A DNA stretch of 64,000 nucleotides, taken from assembly GCF_000001735.4 (NCBI RefSeq), contig NC_003075.7, forward strand, positions 7,255,001 through 7,319,000, read 5' to 3'. The stretch is from Arabidopsis thaliana. Its lineage: Eukaryota > Streptophyta > Magnoliopsida > Brassicales > Brassicaceae. The notes under the pieces are model-generated. The model did no database searches. It saw nothing but the letters and a program-made list of their open reading frames with translations, and had not been told where the DNA came from. The position numbers were made by a program, and so were the translations under genes. Positions 57,523-64,000 of the stretch are shown here, in pieces. Positions within the stretch are counted from its first letter, which is position 1. The number at the start of each line of letters is the position of its first letter.

Positions 57523-59938
57523 TTTTGCCAATTGTGGAAGGAACTATGAGAACAAAAAAGGAAAGTGTACTTTAGTGTTAGTTATTTGATATTTCATCTT
57601 TCATTTATAGTATTAATAGATTAATAATGTGAAATTCAATAATGAGACGGTCTCAAGCTGATAAGTTTTGAGCGGATGTGATTCTTCCCAATTTTGAAAA
57701 TACTTTTTAAATATGATTGGATATAATTCGAACATTTGGTGGATAGTGCTTAAAAATAGGGAAATATTATTACTTCGTGAATCTAATTTAACAGTTAAAA
57801 GAGGAAATGAAAAATGTACGGTGCCACATTTTGGTGGATATAAGTTTCATTTACTCTTTTACCCGTTAAATTAGGGACATATTTCAAAAGACTATTTTCG
57901 CTGGCTAATTTTATTATGGGGCCATTTTGCTGAGATTTTGAGAGTACTCCAAAAACCCTAAATTTTCACAATTTTTAAAGGGTATTTATAAGAAGTATAC
58001 ATAGAAGAACAGAAAATTAACTAATGTGTCACTATTTACACAGTACATTAGCAAAGAAAATTACATCATTATCCTTATGTCTTTTTATATTTTTATCTTT
58101 CATCTCAAAATTGGTTAACAATCAAATTACCGATTTAAATAAAACTTTATCTAGAGGTAGTGATAATATTAATCTTATTGGATGAAATTCAGATTTTGCA
58201 CGTTATAGTAACTCGTTAATTTTGTTTATATGATATAATAAATGAGTTAAGACGGTAACTATAAATATATCACATAAATTATAACTTATTGCGGTACAAA
58301 ATAACTTTGCATGATATAATTATAAACTTATTGATATAAATATTTTGTTATCATGTTAACCTAAAAAGTATTACCGAGATATTTGTTATCATGTTATCCT
58401 GATAATACGTTATCTGCTAACTATTCTGATGCATGTATTTTTTTACATGATTATTGAATCGCAAGTCAACTTTTGTTACCTTTTAATAATAATGTTATCG
58501 TCTTCGCCTATATATCCGTATAATAATCATATTATAGCTATGTCAATTTTGTAATTAATCCAAATATGAAGGATATTTTTGGTTTATATTTTCTTTCTCT
58601 TTCATACTTACCTAATTTTTAAATTATCTCTCCTACTTTTTTAATTTCCACTTCTTCTGAGTATATAAATTTAATTCACCCATTTTTAAAACATAATAAT
58701 TAAACACAAGATTTCAAATGGATAGAACATTTTTCTTTTTTTTTTTTGGTCAAAAGGATAGAACATAACTAATGACTTTTATGTCTTCCACTATTTTACG
58801 TGAATCTCTTTTTTTTTACAATAAAACTTTACGTGAATCTCTATGATGAAACTCCTAATAATGTGCTCGTTAAACTTATATTATATTTGGGATTCTTCTT
58901 CATGTATGGGCATTGGGCTCAATGAATCCCCAATAGATTAAGGTTTAATAACAAATAGCTATAAACGGGTATCCTCCTAATATATCTCCAAATGAACATC
59001 CGTTTTTTTAGGAATAAATTTACAACTGTCAAAACTTTTGGTCACCCCCATGCTTGTCATATATGTAGTGAACGTGTAGCAAATCTCTAACCATGCCAAC
59101 AAGTAAAAAATATCATCAATTCCTTGGACAAGAAATACTTCAGATTCTAAGAAAATATTGTATGGTTCCTGGTCTTAGCCCTGAAAACCGTTTAGAAAGG
59201 TGAGGTATCTGCTATAAAAAAACTGTTTATATCACAAACTTCTATAAGCTTTTCCTGCACTTCCTCCATCGTAGATTTCTGTTGGATTTGGGAAAAATAT
59301 ATTTCATAACAGCTTTGCAAGGAAATTTGAGTTTGGTAATTAAACTACGGTTTTAATGATAACTCATTATCAAAGCGGTATAATTTATACAATTTTGACA
59401 ATTATCATTTACAAAAACTTTATCAAAAACGTTATAATTTTTTTTTATTTTCAGCTTTATTATAGAGCTTTTTCATATAACTCCTTTTTACAAATTTGCA
59501 TAAAGCTTTATATTACTAATCAGATCTACGTTTTACAAAGATATAATTTTCTTATACTATATTTTGTTGATAGTACAAAATAACTAGAAGAAATTAATCT
59601 AAGATTCTTGCACGTCTACCACATATGCCACATGCCATATCTTATTCATTATCCATTATAATATTAATAATTAAAAAAAAAATAAGAAATCTTCCATTAT
59701 GACACGGTCCACGCTTCCTGTGAGTTATCTAGATAGAACAAAACTGAAATACGATAAAACTGATAATTTTGCTGTTTATAGAAACCGATGTATGATTCTC
59801 ATTACTAACTTATATGATGATTAAAAACTTCAGAAAAGAAAAAACTAAATAAAACCAGGCGTTATTTTTGTCTATCATAAAAATGTTCAATATAAAAATC
59901 TTTTTCCTTTTTTTAAGGAAAAGTAACGAGTATAGCGT
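57523..59938. other. Promoter of P450 copy 2 and AT-rich spacer
   Basis: The first 200 bp carry promoter motifs shared with copy 1. The rest is AT-rich; taatttaattcac-type tracts and poly-T runs (58733-58748, 58807-58818) are seen but no gene or bounded element. The 75-codon frame at 59356 is low-complexity. Confidence 0.45.
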
Positions 59939-61647
59939 TTATAAATAAAGATTCGAATTGGACAACCTCGGAACGGGCAAGGCAACAAGAGGGGACTTGA
60001 GCTTCAAGACAATCCCAAACTTCTCTTTCAAATCCAAAATGTGGCCTTCCGGTATCTTCCAATCAAACGAATGCAATAGCGTCGCGAGAGTGTACAAAAT
60101 CATCCTCTCGGCGAGTGCTATACCTGCGCAAATTCTCCTGCCAGATCCAAACGGAAGATAGCTATAATCAGTTCCAGTGAAATCACAAGACTTCTTATCA
60201 AGAAACCTCTCGGGACGAAACTCAGTCGGATACTCCCACACATTTGGGTCTCTCTGGATAGACCAAACATTGATGAAGATCTTAGTGTTTTTTGGGATGG
60301 TGTAGCCGCCGACCAGCGCGGTTTCAGACGGACGGTGAGGGACTAGCAGGGGAATGGTTGGATAAAGTCTAAGTGTTTCTTTCATTATGGCTGATATGAA
60401 AGGCAATCTAGTGATGTGTGATTCTTCAATAATGTTATCTTTGCCTACAACTTCGTCTAGCTCTTGTTGTGCTCTCTTCATCAACTCCGGCTTTCTTATT
60501 AGTTCGGCCATTGCAAACTCTATTGTGTTGGTCGATGTATCCGTACCACCAACCACCAAATCCTTCACATATATATAACAAACACATTGTCACGACTCAC
60601 TTCTCATGAACAAATAAGTAAATAAATATATTCTTACCCCAAGATCTTAAGATTAATCTATATATCCTCCGAAGTTTTTATTCTAAATTATGAAAACTGA
60701 AATCATTTCATTACCACGAGTACGGCTTTGACATGGTTAACCGTAATGGGAACCTCCGAGTCAGCTTCTTGGTCCTTTAACTTCATCAAATGTTGCAAAA
60801 AGTCTTTACATTCACCATCATCACCATCCCTAGTTCTTAGTAGTTGCATCTGCTCGATGGCTCGATCAAGTATGGCATCGAGCTCCCGAGCACACACATG
60901 CATCTTCTTCACAAGTCCTTGAAGATCGAATCTCGCTAACCGTGGGAAAAAGTCAGAAACATTAGGCTCTCCCAAAAGCCTAGTAATTTCAGAAATCACT
61001 TCTTTAAACTCTGTTCCAACACTCTCCATTTCCTCTGCTTTCACAGAACCTCCCCATAACATATTCATAGTTAGATTCATCATCGTCAAAAAGACCTGTT
61101 CTCCAACATTCACCGGTGATTCTTCTTGACCTTTCTGGTACAAATATCTCGTTCTTTCCCGGATTTCTTTACGTCGAAGCTCGTAGAAAGAATTCAACGT
61201 TCTGTGGCTAAGAAGCTTAAGAACGCAAACTTTCCTAAGCATCCTCCATTCAGCACCGTATGGTAACCAGACAAGGTCGAGACCGCCATAGGTAACGGCT
61301 CGGGCTGTGAGAGGGACGTCATGGTTTGAGAAATTGATATCTTGATCTTTCAAGATCTCTCGAGCCAGCGATGGAGTGTTGACCACGACAGTTAGTTTTG
61401 AGCCAAGATTGAGTTTGAAGATTGGACCATAACTTTCAGCAAGTTTTGTGAAGTAGGTGTGAAGGTCCGGGTCAAGAAAGGGAAGGTTTCCGACAATAGG
61501 TAGCCCTCGCGGTCCAGGGGGTAGATGCGGTTGCGGCGAGCGTTTGAAGAGGTACCATAGTATCGAGAAGATAGCAATGAGAATGAGAATTGCGTAAGGA
61601 GTGAGATTGATTGTGTTGCCAGCGAAGAGATTTGATATGGGAGACAT
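59939..61647 (-). CDS. CYP706A6: Cytochrome P450, CYP706A subfamily (copy 3, mosaic)
   Basis: Exons 60715-61647 and 59939-60562 encode 518 residues from MSPISNLFAGNTINLTPYAI. Anchor, HLPPGPRGLPIVGN hinge, I-helix VVGGTDTSTNT, KETLR, PERF and LPFGSGRRICAG (Cys456) are all present. Exon 2 is a mosaic. Its first third (FAMAELIRKPELMKRAQQEL, IMKETL) and its end (WKIPEGHILDLKEKFGIVLK, SNLYL) are like copy 1. The middle, from RLYPTIPLLVPHRPSETALV through the haem loop, is identical in protein to copy 2. The substrate is unknown. Remembered as At4g12320. Confidence 0.93.
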
Positions 61648-62775
61648 TATTCACAGCTGTTTTGTAGAAGTTATGAGATTGAAGTTGTTGTCCCTATAAT
61701 AGTAATTTTTAAGGTTACAACGTACACCATCATTTAGTAGTATACCATCCACTCAACGTACAACGTACACCCATTACATATAGTAATACATTAATAGGGA
61801 AAACCACTCAAGGGTCTTAAGATAATAAGATGATAATATTTGAGTGGATGGTATACTTTTTAATTGTTTTTTCTTTTATCGAAATGTTACTTTTAAATAG
61901 GGTTTAGTCATCAATAATGATAAATTGATAATATCTCTCTGCATGTGGACGCAAATTTTGAAGCCATCAGGAAAAAGGAAAAAAAAATAAAAATAAAAAT
62001 CTTTTTGGACCTCAAGAAAAGAGAGTTTGTGTAGTAAGATGATTCATGGACTATAAATATCGTAATTTATTTTTGTGTACATCGTAAAATACAATAGCTT
62101 AAGGAACTAAAAAACAATCATCATAACTTATTTTTGTGTACATAGTAGAATACAATAGCTTAAATTGTAGTATATATACATGAGGGCACAATTTCGAATC
62201 TAAAACAAATTTTGTTTGAAGGCATGCTATATATCAAACTTTGATATTACATAAAAATGATAAAAACAACTATTCTATGGTAAATCATTTACCATACATT
62301 CTAATTCTTTATTTTTGCTTCAAAGATATTAATTACATTTGATAAAAACCTCAAACAATAAAATAGTATAAATTATATTATTTACTGGTTTGGACGGTGG
62401 CAGCAGACCCCACACCTTTATACGTTGGTTTGCTGCTGTGGAGGGAAATTAGTCAAACTCCTTTATATATGCATTTGAAAGTTTGTATGACTTGTTTAGC
62501 CGTAAAATAAGAATCAGTGTAGTTTTCAACAAAAGAGCATATAACATTGAAGATTTTTTCATGAAATCACTTGGATTTGGATATGTGGACATATATAGTC
62601 CATGCGACCATGTCTAAAACACATATTACATCATGCATAGTACTAAAATATAGGTGGAATCATCATATATGTAACAATACATAATACGGCATTAGATAAG
62701 ACACCGTCACATTGAACATTATATAAGTTCACATAAACAAAAAGAGCAATTACTTTTCTCCTTTCACTTAAACTG
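61648..62775. promoter_or_regulatory. Promoter of P450 copy 3 and 3' flank of copy 4
   Basis: A perfect 16-bp inverted repeat, gtataccatccactca (61740-61755) and tgagtggatggtatac (61841-61856), lies about 90-210 bp upstream of the copy 3 start. Direct repeats of aacgtacacc/aacgtaca occur near 61719, 61755 and 61763. The rest is AT-rich; the word atttttgtgtacatcgtaaaatacaatagctta-type repeats at about 62070 and 62131 form a short tandem pair. No gene. Confidence 0.5.
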
Positions 62776-64000
62776 TTAAAGAAAAAGGTTTGGATCCGAC
62801 AATCTTAGCACGGGTGTTGCAACAAGTGGATTCTTCAACTTCAATAAAATCCCAAACTTCTCCTCGAGCTCCACTTTCTCTCCTTCCCCAATTCTCCAAT
62901 CAAAAGAATGCAAAAGCGTTGCAAGATTGTAAAGAACAACTTTCTCGGCCATGGCCATTCCCGCACAAATTCTCCGGCCAGATCCAAACGGGAAATAACT
63001 ATAGTCATTACCACTAAAGTCGTAACCTTTATCAAGAAACCTATCAGGATTAAACTCCAACGGATTCTCCCATACGTTCGGATTTCTATGAATCGCCCAC
63101 ACATTGATGAAAACCTTAGAATCATTAGGAATTGTGTAGCCACCTATAACCGTGGTTTCAGATGGGCAGCGAGGTATTAGAAGAGGAAGAGCTGGGTGAA
63201 GCCTTAGGGTTTCTTTCATAATGGAGAGAATGTATGGAAGTTTAGTGATATGTTTTTCTTCGACGATGTTGTTTTTCCCCACAACCTTGTCAAGCTCTTG
63301 TTGAGCTCTCTTCATGATCTCCAGTTTGTTTATAAGCTCTGCCATTGCGAACTCTATTGTGTTCAAAGATGTGTCTGTACCACCAAGCACCATATCCTAA
63401 TGATCAAGAGTCATATGTTACACAAAATAATTTGTTACGCAATGATAAATGTTTTGTATTTCCTATGCAAAATTTAAATAAGCAATGATTATGTTGGGTA
63501 CAAACCAAAGGTCCCACATCAAAAAATTAGAAAAAAAATTTATAATATATAAACCAAATCCAATTCTATTTAGTATAAGTCTTTTGAGAAGCACCCCAAT
63601 AACAAAATCATGCGGACTTAATTCAAAGTAGACAATATAATACGAAAGGGAGTTGGAATGAGCTCGGAAAGTCCAATAATATCATGTAGCAATATTAGTA
63701 AAATAATAAGAAGCTCAATTACCATTAGCAAGGCCTTGACATGGTTCATGGACATGTTTTCATCTTCATCCTTAGCATTCAACAAAACCATCAAAAAATC
63801 TCCACCGTTCCCTTTACTTCCCTTATCCATTCCCATCCGTTGACTTATAATCCGGTCGAACATCCGGTCCATCCTCTGAGCCGATCTACGCACACGCTTA
63901 GCCAAACCCTGAAGGTCAAACCGGCTCAAAACCGGGAAAAAATCAGAGACATTTGGCTTTCCCACAACATCAATTATTTCCGTAATCAATTCCAAAAATT
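62776..64000 (-). CDS. CYP706A7: Cytochrome P450, CYP706A subfamily (copy 4, partial at right edge)
   Basis: Exon 2 is 62776-63396 and exon 1 runs from 63723 past the window end, with the intron at the family position (ALLM/DMVLGG). Seen: SDFFPVLSRFDLQGLAKRVR, NGGDFLMVLLNA, I-helix VLGGTDTSLNT, KETLR, the PERF equivalent NPDRFLD, and haem loop FPFGSGRRICAG. It is the most diverged of the four (for example PSETTVIGGYTIPND, WRIGEGEKVELEEKFG). The N-terminal two-fifths with anchor and hinge lie outside the window. Remembered as At4g12330. Confidence 0.92.

Noticed and set aside
59356-59583. 75-codon ORF between P450 copies 2 and 3
   Set aside because: Ile/Phe/Tyr-rich translation of AT-rich spacer; no recognisable domain.

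Overview
The window reads as nuclear DNA of a Brassicaceae plant, very probably Arabidopsis thaliana chromosome 4 or a very close relative. Evidence seen directly: short GT-AG introns, AT-rich spacers, a plant tRNA-Lys, and a gene order (sterol methyl oxidase, SEC1-type protein, IBA57-like protein, RING genes, thioredoxin-like gene, maspardin-like hydrolase, NYN/C2H2 protein, GAE-type epimerase, two copper amine oxidases, four CYP706A P450s) that matches what I remember of the At4g12110-At4g12330 interval. Locus names are from memory, not from a search.

Layout. 1-1004: 3' end of a sterol 4-alpha-methyl oxidase gene (+), then a tRNA-Lys(CTT). 1829-5914: a complete SEC1/Munc18 gene (-). About 7.4-8.06 kb: ankyrin/membrane-protein pseudogene (-). 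8640-10425: IBA57-like gene (+). 10.8-29 kb is an accessory block: a family of small RING-H2 genes all on the minus strand (three look whole, three are broken, one is only a promoter and first codons). It is interspersed with Ty1/copia gag fossils, three LINE 3' ends, MITE-like DNA elements, an RPS9 pseudogene and a thioredoxin-like gene. 29.6-35.8 kb returns to single-copy genes: an alpha/beta hydrolase of the maspardin type, a NYN/C2H2 protein and a UDP-glucuronate 4-epimerase. 37-42 kb is AT-rich with a hAT transposase relic and a small DUF313-type B3 gene. 42.8-52 kb holds two tandem copper amine oxidase genes; the first is split by a 372-bp non-autonomous hAT element in its first exon and also carries an antisense LINE in its first intron. 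53-64 kb holds four tandem minus-strand CYP706A cytochrome P450 genes, the last running off the right edge.

Functionally the window is a mixture, not one pathway. Single-copy housekeeping genes (sterol synthesis, secretion, Fe-S assembly, pectin sugar-nucleotide supply) alternate with tandem families evolving by duplication, gene conversion and transposon insertion (RING-H2, CuAO, CYP706A). The most informative signals are insertion scars with exact target-site duplications (8 bp, 13 bp in triplicate, 21 bp), a recombinant CYP706A6-like gene whose middle matches its neighbour over about 300 bp with two mismatches, and a RING-H2 array in which promoter block, gene and gag fossil were copied together.
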